A stretch of 64,000 nt of DNA. It comes from Rhabditoides inermis. Taxonomy: Eukaryota > Nematoda > Chromadorea > Rhabditida > Rhabditidae. Numbering within the stretch: the stretch's first letter is position 1; the number at the start of each line of letters is the position of its first letter. The notes below the pieces were generated by a model. That model searched no databases. It saw nothing but the letters and a program-made list of their open reading frames with translations, and was not told the DNA's origin. Position numbers and translations under genes: made by a program. This document shows positions 31,573 through 45,300 of this stretch, piece by piece. The DNA is taken from assembly GCA_963966185.1 (NCBI GenBank), contig CAWZYM010000398.1, positions 248,001-312,000 of the forward strand. The letters are read 5' to 3'.

Positions 31573-34201
31573 TTGGGGGTGACACGGTGGCGACGGCAGC
31601 GGCGGCAAGAATACAGCGAGAGAGAGAGTATGTATATGTGTGTGTGTGTGTGTGTGTGAGTGAGTGGTTGTATGTTCTCTCTCTCCCGGGGCGGAGCTTT
31701 TCCCTCTCTCTTGCTCTCACCCGCCTCCCCCTCGCTATTCCAAGGGAGCGCGCCAAATCGATGCCTCGGGCAACGGAAGTGGGCGTGGCGTTGATAGGCG
31801 GAGTAGTGGCTAATAATTTCAGGGATTCCCACGAGGAAGTTATGCACCAATGATCGCTTTAAGCGTTTAGTCTCTTGATACGCCACACACCGTTATATTA
31901 GCAAAGCGATTATTCCCCTTCCAACGCGCTTTTTCTAGCGCATAACACGAAAGGTTTATGCGGTGCGTGCGGAGTCGGATTGTGTTAGGAATGTCTCGGT
32001 GGGAGGAGGAGGGGGAGAAGCTTAGCTGATCGCAGTGATCGGTTTGATCGGTTCATATGAACAAGAGGGGAGGCCTCCCTCGCGCCACTCGACAGCATTG
32101 TTCACACAATGCACACCGTGTCGCACTCTTGTTTCGCCGTCTCGCGATGTATCTTTGCGCGCGGGGGTGAGGGGTGAGAGAGTGTGTATTGACGGTGAGG
32201 TGCAGACAGTTCACAATGAGGTCAGTGCACCGGCGACTTTTCTCCGCTGTGTGTATGTCCTCGCAGTGAATCAACAAACACGCGACCGACCGATCGCAGC
32301 GCCCCCGCCTGCGATCTCTACCCGAGCCGAACGCTCATAGAAGAAGACGACCAAAAAAGCCGAAGAGGACACACCTCACTTTATCATCACTCCGCTCCCC
32401 CATCTGTTCCAGTTTCGCACCCGTAAATACGTTTCAAGCGACCGCCGTCGTCACTGCGCACTGTTTAGGACGTGCGTAAAAGGTCGTAAAGGGGCGATGA
32501 AACGAGCCGAGTGCCGGTCGGGTGCGGAGAGCGTGGGGGGCATACACAGACAGCGGTTGTCGGTTTGATTAGTCGCCCCGCTTAGCAAATCAATTCGGTC
32601 AATGCATGGCGACGGCGCGACGCTCGCTCGCTCACAGCGCACCTACGATTCCAGTCTTTGAAAACCGCAATTTGCACTCCGCGCGAAACATTCAGGAGAG
32701 CGATTCACGTGACTCTTTTCAGCACACAAGCACACACCCACTTTTTTTCTTTTTCTCTCTCAATCTCAAGAAGCTGCCTGCCCGAAAGTTGCACAAATCT
32801 CTTTCAGGCGGAATGGCACCCAAATGGAAAACAAATTCTAGGACACATGCAGAATATCCATTTGCTAATCTCAGTTGCGTCTTTCTCCCTCTCTGTTATC
32901 TACTCAATTCGAATGTGCGAATACGTAAACATTCTATTGATCCAGTCTCTGTTGCACGTCATGAGGAAACGTCGAGCAGAGTTGGAGAGAAGACAGAGAG
33001 TCACGAGAGACAGCCTCGCGAGGGAGAGCAGACAAGCAAGACCACGAGAGTGTGCCGTACACGTGACTCGCTCTCCGCTGAAAGGCGAGAGTGCCGACAG
33101 GCAGAGGTAGCAGTGCGGTCTGTGGTCGGCAGAGACGCAGCGTATGCAACAGGCAAACTACGCATAGGTGAGAGACGAGAGAGAAAGGAATTTCAAGTTC
33201 CAAAGAATTCGAGCCGCTAATCTATTCAAGCATACAATACCAAGACATCCACGAGATTTCAGTGATCGCGCAAAAATGTGTCTAGAAAGTTCAAAAGAAA
33301 GTGTACCTTGTTGCAGCAACTGCAGGTCAGCCATCCCAGCGGTTCAGCAAAAAGCGCTGCAATACAGACCAATCTGAACCAATCAATGACGCAACGATCT
33401 CCGAAAACAAGACGACAGAAGGCAATAAAGATCGGCGAACGGGAAGGAACGAATAGGGGAAGGGATGCAATACAGTGTCTCGAAATGTAGCGTGTGAATA
33501 GGGAGCCGCCCAACAGTGCGCGGGCGGTCTGTCCGCCGTCTCTGCGCGCTCCACTCTCTCGTCTCTCTCACTGTCTACACTCTCTTGATTCCGCGTGCAT
33601 TGTGCGATGTTTGATGCAGCTACATACGATGTATGTACATATTCCGCGCGACACGAACAACGCCGAGAACGAGAGCGCCGAGGCAGCACGCAAACGACGA
33701 GATTCAGAGAAGAGAGCGCGTCGAACCAGAGACCAACTGTGCTTATATTGATTTTCCGCGCACTTTGTTCAACGGCCTTCTTGTGAGACGCTACGTCTCG
33801 CGTTTCGCAGTGTTTCAGTGTGCGAATCGAGGCAACCGAGTGCTCCCCTTGAACTCCCACCTCACAGCAAAAACTAGGGCCTAGAGAGCGACGAATTATG
33901 GGAGAAATTGGTGGAAACAGAAGCATGTCTTTCAAAGAATAAACATCACGAGACGCGGCCAAAACGTTCGCTCAACACGAGAAGGACACAACCGATAAGT
34001 TGACGAGAGACGAGAGAAGAAACGCACGAGCGAAACAGATAGCATTGGCGGATGATCGCACTGAGTGTGTGTAACGGACAATCAATCGATACGGCGCACC
34101 GAGTGCGATGGGGGGGGGGGAGGGGAGAGGGCGGAGAGACGAGAGACGAGATACCGAAATAGATATGCCCCACGTACATAATATATATCTACACTACACC
34201 A

Positions 34202-34234
<33 letters not shown>

Positions 34235-34603
34235 AATCTCTCTCACTTTCTTTACCAAGAAATACATCTGATAGAGACGGCGGTGGGGCTAGAGGGCAAA
34301 ACTCACAAAACACACGCTCACACCCCAACAAAACACATAAGTATCATATCGGCGCACGTGCAACCGTTGTCAGATGTAACACAAAGACCATATGGTGCGC
34401 CAAAACAAAACATCGAGCGATATGTTTATACTCATGCAATATATTTGAATAAATTACTAGGATAATGCGAGTGAAAAAGATCTGTATTGTTCATCACACA
34501 ATGCACAAAACCGGATGGGAGGAGCGGGTGGTGGAAAAGTGAGTGGTTGGCAGAGAGTTGCATTGGAAACTGTCCTAACGCGGTTGGGCCGAGCTCTGAT
34601 CGA
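31573..34603. other. Intergenic region upstream of the nuclear receptor, downstream of huntingtin
   Basis: No coding exon is supported. It contains short CT/GA and GT runs (31200-31220 region edge, 31630-31660, 34200-34230) and a few long open frames with no splice logic or recognisable sequence. It probably holds the nuclear receptor promoter and the huntingtin 3' UTR. Confidence 0.5.
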
Positions 34604-37600
34604 CTAGTGCTTGGCAGTGGCGGCGGCGAGTGCCGAATCGAGTTCCGCAAGTGTAATTCCGCCCCGACCGACAGCAACGCCGCACTGAAAACCAACGAAA
34701 CACTCGAGGCACGCGTAATCAAATCATGCTCTGTGCCACTCGAGCTACTTCAGCTTCTTATGTGCCCTGTTATGTGTCTAACTCATTTGTGTAACCTAGT
34801 AACACACGTACACTCGTACACCATTAAAGGGAGTGTACACTCTTAATTCCGAAGTTGAGTTAGCACCGGGATGTGAAAATATGTTGAAAACGACTCAGTT
34901 TTGTCAATACAACTATTTGCTGAAAATGTCTGCAAGTTGGTGAAAATTGAGCGCAAAATGTATCAAAATGCAGAAATTGGTGCCAATTGGTGCCAATTTT
35001 CAATGTTCAACAGAATTTTTCATCGACTTATAGGTATCTCCGACACATAGTTGCATTGACAAAAGTACATCATTTTCAACATATTCTCACATCCCGGTGC
35101 TAACTCAACTTCGAAATTCAGAGTGTACACTCCCTTTAACCACTGTTTGATGACGATCGCGTGAACGCAGACCGTTCCATTCCAACCATAGAACTCAAAC
35201 GAGTATGGTCGGCACAGACACCGTTATCGAATCATAATCGGCTCACGCCGGGCCGGCAGGAACGATGTTGTTTTGCTCACAGATTTTTGCAGCTCGTGCA
35301 CAGCCCACTCGGCGTGTGCGAGGTGGGGATGGTGTATCCAGACGGCGAGGCGACACGCCACATCGGGGTCGGGCACCGCCGCCGCCAACACCATCGCCGC
35401 TAGCTGAGCGTCCCTCGACACCACATCCGCGGCAACCACACGCCTGAACAAATACAGAATAGGCGATCAAGCTGATCAACCACTATGGGTATACACGACA
35501 ACACTCACAAATGTGCCTGTGCTTCCCGCCATCAATCAAACAGCATAGCGGACAGATATGCAAATATCATACCTGACGAGGTGCGCAGCTAGGTTCTGAC
35601 TGCGCATCAGTTGTTGCGAATCCGAAAGCATCTCGAACACCTAAAATAACAGTAGTCTGTTTGATACGAAAACCAATTCGATCAATTTTCGTGCTTCCTT
35701 CCCGGCACCAACCATCATTGTCTTGCGTGGTATTCCCTATCGGCGATGCCTGCTTTACGAGCACAGTGTGCGCGATTTTTGAACACTTCCGTAATATTCA
35801 GAATGCATCTGCGAGGGGGCATGTCGGAATCGCGTGTGTTGTGTGAGTGTGTGTGCGATAGAGTTTTTAGTGGTTTGCCGTCGATGGCTGCAACGTGTCT
35901 CGGTCGAGTGGGGATATTCAGTTGCCTCCGCCTGCCAGCCTGCCATAGCCCCGTTTCCGCCGCTAATTGAATGGAGGGTTTGCGATGGTGAAAAAAGCGG
36001 GATGCAGATTGCAATAGAGAGCCGGAGGGAGAAATTAAAATACACACAGAAAGCTTTTATAAACGCTGTCCCGTTCTCGGTATGCTAGGGAGCCGAGAGC
36101 TCTAATCATCAACACCGCACCAAATTGATCGCCTCTCGCGAATTGTAATTACTCATTTCACCCGACTCAACACTCAATTGCAGGTGTATCAATGACCCCC
36201 AGTCGGGACTGCGCGGAACCGCTAGTGAGAGCGCGCGAGAGAAAGAGGTGGAGGGAAACACATATTTAATTCAGGCGGTTGGTGAATAGGGGGGCCGTGT
36301 GCGGGCGCGTCACCTAGAAACGCGAGAGGGACCGATCGGGAGCAGCGCAGTCGCATAGAGAGCACGGCGGGGGCGCGGCTATTATAAGTGGATTTGTCGG
36401 GCGCGAAGCGACCTCGACCCGAGAGACACGTCCACACTCACCGACGCGATCATTCCGACAACGGTGGAGACGTGCGCACAGGGCACGGGGAGTACGAGTT
36501 CCAACAGCACGTCCACCACCTAAACGTAGCATGGTGTTATGTTTTGATGTTGGCTTCCTTGTTATTTACCCCCTTCATTTCGCCGTGACACGTCAACATC
36601 ACGCCGGTAATTGCGTGGTTCACTCGCCAATTGCAAAAGCGGAAAGAAAGCTAGCTGCAGCGACACACACATTCCGCATATATTACCCGACGGGGAAACC
36701 TATCTTTATGCACAGACACAGACACGCGTGATTGTCCACAAAAACGCGCAGACAACAGAAACGCTTGAAAAAGACCCTCATTCTTTTTTCCGCCAGTCCA
36801 TGTTGCGTGCAATTAAAGATAGCTCGATTGATGATGCACGTCTTGTCTCGTTAATCTCCAAAACCATTTGATTCGATTGCTAGAGAGCGGTTGGCGACTT
36901 TGCGGCGCCAGTCGGCGTACCTTGTTCATGTCGTCGTGCATTCTCTTCAGCACTGACACGAGAGCGGCTGCGATGAGGCGCGCATCGCTCGCGTCGCACT
37001 TGCGCAGCCTGCAATGCATCCACTCGATTCGACTCGGCCTGTCTCTCGCACGCCTGTCACCCACACTGCCAGCGTCTCGTCGAGGCTCGGCTGGAAGAGC
37101 GCGCGCCCCGCCGCCGACCGCAGCTGCTCCGAGCTCTCTCAAATGCAATCATACCACACAAGGAACCCATCAGCCCCATACACAAAAAAAGACAAGAGAT
37201 GGAGAGCGAGAGGGAGAGGGAGGGGGAAATGACTGATTGCACGGCTATTCATGAACGCATCCAAAATGCCGAGTGCCTGAGTCATTTCCGGGGCAAAAGA
37301 AGCGAGAAATAGACCCGGGGCAATGGCGTGCGAAATCAAAGACCAAACACTTTCTCACTCTCTCGTCCTCACTCCCTCTATCTCTCGCTTCTCCTCATCT
37401 TCTCCCTTCCAACACCCACCCTTGAAGACGCACGCAATAAATATGCGAAGCGCAAAGGGAAACTTCTCCGACACGGCAGTGTAGTCTCGGAAGCATGCTG
37501 GAAAAAGAGGATGAGCGAAGCCGAGGTCGGGTCAGGCACGCACCTGTGGCGGCAGCGAGCAGCTGTTTCGAGTAGACGTTCGAGTGCATGAGGAGTGCCT

Positions 37601-40600
37601 CCGCCGACGAGGTCAGCACCGCGAGCAGCCAGCGCGGCAGGTGCATCACCAACAGCGCATCGCACATCTTCTGAAAACAGAAATATTCGTCACATCACAA
37701 GTCTTCTGAACCTCATACATCCTTATCCGTGATCACTGAACCACTATATTGTATTGTTCACAAATCACAGCACAATTTCTCATAACAGTCATGCTTCTGT
37801 CTTGCTTACTCCTACTCCTTCATCTGCAGATTCGAAAACTCGATAATATCTCTAGGCTATTCTCGCCGCTGAGGGGGTTCTCATTCCATGAAAGGCGTTT
37901 CTTCCCGGATCTCAGCGTCATTTTGTAATATCTCGTACTCAGATTGTCATCATCTAACATGCACATCACAAAAAAACAACTCCGGGAATGGTCACAGTCT
38001 TTTCCGTGCACTCTGTTCACACACGTGGGTACACTCGCTTATCAGAACAGTCCACTTATCCGCATTCACGACATACTGCGAATTACGCATATACATGTGT
38101 GGACTCTGGTTACCTAACTACAATTACGACTTGCAACATCACTCATTTAGCCGCCTGTGCACTGATCACACTCGCCGCGTTCCATTTTCCTGTTTTGCTT
38201 ACAGCCGCACGTACTGCGCAATATGAAGTGGAGTGTGATTGCTCGCACTGACTCAGTGCAGCTTATATATATTACAGGATAGCGACAAAGGCAGTGTGCC
38301 AGATGTGTGCGGGATCTCTCCTGTAGGCGCGCCCATCCTACTAATCGTGCGATCAAAAAATGCGATGAGGAAGTGCGACTTCCCACGGACTCTCGTCGTT
38401 CTGAGAACTGATTACCGAGAGTCAGCCGGTCTCTGACTATGTGTGTATTCATTAACCGCATATGCCTTAGGAATCTCATTTTCCGCGAGGAGGAGGAGGA
38501 GGCGCTTCGCAACGCAGCCCGCAAACAATCTCAGAGTCAAACATCACCTTTTGTAGTTCCTGCTTGAACTGGACTTGTACGGGCTCCTGCATGATGCGCA
38601 CCGCCACCGACCACAACATGGTCTGGTACGGAAGCGACGACGGTAGACTGAACAAGGATGGCTACAACATTTCATGTCCAGCAACACTCACTCATTGATG
38701 TGAATGGGATCCGTCACCGCCAACAGCTTATCAATCTCCTTCAGAATGTCCTCACTGCAAAAAAAAAATCATTTGTGACCCGTTTTTCACAAACAACTGC
38801 ATTTGCAACACGATATCGACTCATTTGCAACATGAGATCGAAACATGTGCGATCCGCATCATACACATATTGTTGTCATTGCCGGGTGCAAACTCTACAC
38901 AACACCCTGCAACAATGCAGTAGACACACACACACACAACAACAAACACAAAGCGGCGTGCTGGAACTAGACGACAATTGGGAGTGGTTAATGGTAATGC
39001 GTGGAATTTATAGTTGTTCAATCGTACCTAACAGTCGCCAGCAGTGGACGCACCGACTCTGTACCCATGGACTGCAGCACGTACGCGATACCTGAAAAGT
39101 TGAAATAACAGCAAATTATAACGTCTGCAGCCGTGATTAGACGTTTGTGACAGACTCACCATGCAATGTAGCGGTGCGGACACTTGGCAGAGGACTGTGC
39201 AGACCGTAGTCGACCCAGACCTGCATCTGCTTGCACAGCTCCGCCTCGCCCCCACACTCCATCGAGTCCTAGACGGAATCGGTTTGAACCAAGAGATTCC
39301 GAAAGACACACGCACCAGTCCGACGACCGTCGCCGCCTTCATCAACGAGTAGATTATGGGTCCGAGGTGAGGATGGTCGATGAGGTGCCTGTAATACACT
39401 TTATGACCTTGCCGATTCTTGAATGAAGTCCTTACCAATTCTTGCATCGTAATATTGTATTGTGAATACGTCGGAATACCATATTTAAATTGAGTTGAGA
39501 GTCTGGTGATTACCGGTTAGCACTCACGCATTAGTGACATAATAGAATAGTTGCTACAGTAATTCACAATTGCCAATGCATGTTGAGAGCGAATATGAGG
39601 AAACTAATTTTTCTTGAGCGTTTGATTTTCCATGTTTCGTCGATAGTTGCACGAAGATGCAGCCACACACATCACACGAGCAATTTCATTTAAAAGAAAC
39701 ATATCTCGAATAATCTGTAGTGAGTAACCGTGTATGTGACTACAACACTAACAAGCAAATGGCAACAGGTCACCCCCCACAACTCGCTATGTTTTGATGG
39801 AATCTTGTAGGCATGCCCCATACCAAGCCCTAGCCAAAATTAAAAATCTAGAAGAGCACCGGAAGTGCCCTAATTAAACACCTGAAGTTTACGTGCATTC
39901 TCGTGCGCGATAGGACATTGCGCATGACATCCCGAAATGCGGACAGTGAAATATCGGTTCGGCGGCCTAGTGGATAGTGAGTTAATTCGGAATAAGTGGT
40001 GAATAAGGTTCTGTCTCCGACGGTGCAAAATGTTTTGCCAAATTTGAAACACAATCTTGTCGCAAACCCTCACATCAGAAATAAAGTGGATTTTGTTTTT
40101 CAATTGGTTCATTTATTCTTACTTGCACTGTTAGAATACAAATTGACAGCGGAGCGGAAGAAAAAATCATTCTGTCATCAATCTTCCAAATGAAGCACAC
40201 GAGAGCCTTTCAATAACTCAAATAACTTTTGGAAAAAATACATTTTGTATATGATCCTACTTGTGTTTTTTTCTCTCGTAAAAATGTGTTTCAAATTTGG
40301 CAAAACATTCTGCACCGGCGGAGACAGAACCTCAATCACCACTTATTCCGAATTAACTCACTATCCACTAAGCCGCCGAACCGATGTTTCACTGTCCGCA
40401 TTTCGGGATCTCATGCGCAATGACCTATCGCGCACGAGAATGCACGTAAACTGCGGTGCTTAATTAGGGCACTTCCGGTTCTTTTCGAGATTTCTAATTT
40501 TTGCTAGGGCTTGATATGAGGCATGCCTACAAGATTCCTTAAAAACATAGCGAGTTGTGGGGGGTGACCTGTTGCCAAAATAGAAAAAAAAATAGAAAAA

Positions 40601-42264
40601 AAAAATGCTTGTAAATAGAAAAAAAAGTGAAAACAAATCACAAATTAAAGACGCAAAAACACGACACATGAGAAGGGAACACTTGCTAAGTAGTTGCAAA
40701 TTCGCAAAATCCGGTCAAGGCGTGAGAATATTCTTAGAACGCTTTCACACACCTCGAATTGAAAACACTCCGGAGCTGGGTGAAAAGAAGCGAGTACGAA
40801 GACGGCTCATCGAAAAGGTCGGACAGAAGGGTCATCTAAATAAATCAGATATCGACAAGAAATAAAAAAAAGATCGTCAGCCATCACATACCGACTGTAG
40901 ACTGGCGGTGAGAAGCGAGAGTGGAACGGCATGGAGACCGCGACTCAGCCAGTGGGAAAAGTTCTCAAAGAGAGCCCTGCAAGTATAGTGTTTAAATCAT
41001 TCCACGCAACCACGCCACACCTCACACTCGATGCAGTGTCCAGCTCGCATCCCATACGCAGCAAGTACTGCGACACTGACGCGCGCGGCTGCAAAAATTC
41101 GAAATGAGATCCCTTCACTCGATATCTCAATCTCACCTGTGCCTTGACCGCCTGGGATGTGAGTTCATTGGACAGCACTCCAGTCATCGACCAAAGAGAC
41201 AACGCCGACAGCTGGCCATAGTCGTACAAGTCGCCACTGAAAAGTACAGTAATCTTCGGACAACTGAACTTCTCTTGTTTCCTTTTTTAACACGAATTAA
41301 AAACAAACACAAAAAGCGAAAAACAAGAGAAAAACAAAATATTTCATTCTCACCTGTCCCCGGTCCTCTCAATATTGGTCTTGTAGGCGAGGGTGGGATC
41401 GCATCCCGTGATGCGCGCCTTGATCAGCGAGAGGTGCTGCATCGCCTTGGCGTGCAGGTCGGCGGTGCCGGCGTCTCGGTGCTTGACGAGGAATCGACTA
41501 GCGGCCGGGTTGCCGGGCTCCGGCCACAGCAGACTCATCAACAGCAGGTCCGTGAGGCACAGCACCGCGCGCGCCGACGACGCCACCCGGTCCGCCACCG
41601 ACTGAAACACCATCGTCTTCTTCACGAGGAGTGTCGTTAGGGCCACACCCTCGGATTCGAACCCCTCAGATCGTCAGAGTGCTCAGAGTGCACATCCTCG
41701 GACCGTCAGAGTGCTGAGATCACCCATCACCCACCGCACTGCTCTCCCCATCCAGCTCTCCTCCTGTCGGTGTGCTGGAGAGTACGCCAAACAGGGACAT
41801 CCAGAGAGACTCAAACTGCGGACGCGACGTCCATCCCAGCCAGCACACGCGGTGCGAAAAGTCCTGGAATTGTAGTTTCATCAATGTCCAGCGGACCAAA
41901 GACACACCTGTAGCACATCAAAGTTGCACAAAAGATGAATGTTGACGAGTGGCAGACTGCACGAGTGATGGCGCACGTCCAGTCGAGGCGTCCAGTTCAT
42001 TCTGAAACGAGTACAGTTTGGAATCCGAAGCACGTACTCACTTCAATGCCGCTCCAGGCACCAACGCCATCGAATGCAGCACAGGGTGTCGTAGTAGCAC
42101 TGCAAACAACAATTGAGAAACATTTTCAAGTGAACAACACTCACTCTGCACTCCCTTCTCGGCGGCGCGTCTCTCTGAGCTTTCCTCACCCTGCCGATAC
42201 ACTTCGCAAATGAGCTGCACCTGCTCGAACATCCTCACCAGTTGCTCTGCAAAGTGGTGGTTAG

Positions 42265-42312
<48 letters not shown>

Positions 42313-45300
42313 GGAGAGAGAGAGATACTCACTTGACAGAGCAGAGTCCGGCTCCACTCCGCCAATCTCTATGCGCGGCGATTCGGGTGGTTGAGAAGGC
42401 GTAGTGACTATTCTATCCGTAATCGCTCCAATCAGCTCGTGGATCGACGCGATTTGATCAAACGGCGCGCGGCTGTAACGTATATAGTTAATCTCTCATG
42501 ATACTCTCTCCACCCACCGGAAATGCTCGCCGACACTGGGATGGAAGAAGAAAAAGGCGAGCGCCGAAAACGCGTCGGTGACAATCGAGGTGGGATCTCT
42601 CTGAAAAGATCCTAGTAGCTCAGACAAATCAGAGAATCCCGATGCCCTCAGGCGAGGCTGCACGGTGAGAGTCGCCAGCTAACCAGCAAACCAGCAAACC
42701 CATAGAGAATCCACTCACAATCACTTGAATGACTCGTGTGAGGAACTTGTCAATGGCGTCAGCAGAGTAGTCGGGCCAGGACAGATTACATTCGACCAGC
42801 TGAAATACGCGTGTCAGTTCATACCGTCAGTTGCAGTCAATGACAGTCCTACCGTGGCGGTGAGTCTTCCAGCGAGTGCCACATGCGTGTTCCAGTCGTC
42901 GGCAACGAGGTCGTGGACAGTGTCGAGCAGCTCCTGCGCACGCGCCCCCGCCTCCCGCTGTGACGTGGGAACCGCTGAAGTTATCATACAGTAAACCTAA
43001 AAACTAGTAAAAAAAGACTCACTAGAACTCTCGGTGACGATTCGCTCAATCTCCTCCACACACGTCAGCAGGAAGGCGCGTCGGAGGTACTTGGGCTAGA
43101 ACAAATCATTCAAAGGCCGTACTCATTTCAGAGGTCTACATAGACTCTGCCCACTCACCACCGTCTCATATACATAGTAGAGCTGTGTGGTGGGCGCGCG
43201 GACGAGCGCGCGGAAGGCGATCGAGTGGGCGAAAGGCGACGACGGCGACAGCATCTCGCGGAAGAACGACTGCAGGTCGCAGTCCGTCAGCGTCGCGCTC
43301 GTCGACGGCTCGCTGAATCAAATCAAATATTTATCAAGAATCGCTATATCCTGACTATACACCAAGTACATACGGTACAAGGGGCAACGTTTCCAACCAC
43401 CACCACCACCGCGTTCCCACCTTGGCGCCTCGATTCCGCACACCTGCATCACTCGGCGGGCTCGCGATGCAAACTCCGGCAGCTCGTCGGTGAGAGCCTT
43501 GAGATGGGCCACACACGCAGAGGGCAGGGGAGTGGAGGGGAAGCGAGACGCGTGCACTTCCATCATGTTCATCGCCCACCACGACTGCTCCAGCTGCAAC
43601 GACATCTTAGATATCTCGTGAACACTATCGTACTCACATCCATCTCATCCTCCGCCACGCGGATACAGTGCTGGAGAAGCAGAGAGAAGCGCACAGGCGA
43701 GAGAGCGCTGGAAAAGATAAGTAAATAAACCAGAACAGAAAACGTATCCAACCTCAGGTACTCCATTTTCTCTGCAGCAGGCATGGCAGAAAAGCGAGCG
43801 AAGGAATCCTCGACTGATTCGGCATCCGGAGATGCGGGCACATGTTGCGAGAGCACGAACCGCCAGTGGGACGACACTCTGAGATAGTCAAGTGTATCAA
43901 CAATCACCCAATCCTCACCTGTCATGTTCGTTCTCTAGTTTCCCAATCAGCGCGCGTTCCGCTGACAGCGCAGGCAGCAGCTCACTCGCAATCTTCGGAA
44001 CACGACCTAGACAAATGAATTAGCGGCTAAGGACGTCCAGGCAATGTCAAGCCGCACACACTACCCATCGCTCACCCGTCCTGGCTGTCCACTCGACAAT
44101 GCGAAGTGCGAGTACGCTCGCCTCCTCGCCGTCTGCTCTCTCGGTGAGGAGTGCGGATGCCGAGTCGACCACGGCACCGGCCACACTCGCCGCGATCCAC
44201 TCGCTCGGTCGGTCGACCAACGCCTTCAGCCGAACCATCATGTGGTCCTGTAGACCCGTCATGATCTCATCCTCAATCCTCTATCTATCTCCCACCTCTG
44301 GCAATTGGAACAGTTGAAATACGACGGCTGATATGATATTGAGTCGAGCGTGCGGAGACAAAATCTAAAATAAGTTCGAATTTGAAATCAGTCAATCACC
44401 AAACCTTATTTTCAGCGAGTCCCATAAATATATCAAAATACGAGTCGATTGGTCGGAAGGCGGTGAGCGGCAAACGCGCCAAGCACACCTGGAGAAACAC
44501 ATGAGAGGCTTTCCCCTAAATCGCATCCCTACCATAGCCGCATACGCCGTTTCCACACTGCATTCGCGTGTCTCCCGACAAAAGTGCGCAAATGAGTCGA
44601 TAAAATCTAGCGAGAGTGATGAGAGCCTAAATCACATAGTAGTTAACACTCATGGTCGCCCGTCCCACTTTGTATCGTCCTTTCTGGCAGCGTGGAGGAG
44701 GAGCGTCCAGAGGTGGAGCGTCTCCCGCGGCGCCCACACAATCAGGTGGCGCGAGTGCGTCTTGAGCACGTTGGTGAGCAGCGTGTCGTCGCTGCTCTTT
44801 CGCGAGAACAACACCTCGCACGCCACCACGTCCACCGCCGCGAGAACTGGAACAAGAAACGTTGTTATCAAAATTCCTCTCAATATCATAACACTCATAC
44901 CGTGCCGCGCGCACTTGTCGTTGGCTTTGTCGACGAGGTCAGTGAGCAGCTTCTCCACCTGATCCCACGGCAGGAAGTCGTTCCGCGCCAACACGATCAG
45001 ATACACAAACACCTGGGAATGCAGGTCATCGAGCATTCATCAAACCAGTGTTACCTCTCTGCTCATCTCGACCTCCCGTCCGCGCACCTCCTCCAGCTGG
45101 GAGAGGACTCCGGCGAAGAGTATCCTGCCCGGGTCGGCCAGATCGTACACCACTCCGTCCCGCATCAGCTCGCACATCAGACACAAAATCTAAGTACAAC
45201 CATACCGATCACACAAATCATATCCTGCACCTTTAGATGATCTTGTTGATCAGAATTTATCAAATGTCAATGAGTCTAGCACCTGCGCGCCAGCATCTGC

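Noticed and set aside
32606..33220. 204-codon open frame upstream of the nuclear receptor
   Set aside because: Low-complexity, without recognisable motifs or splice partners; treated as intergenic.
41636..41665. Perfect Pol III B-box-like sequence (GGTTCGAATCC) on the minus strand
   Set aside because: The flanks do not form a T-stem or any acceptor stem, so it is not a tRNA gene; probably chance within an intron.
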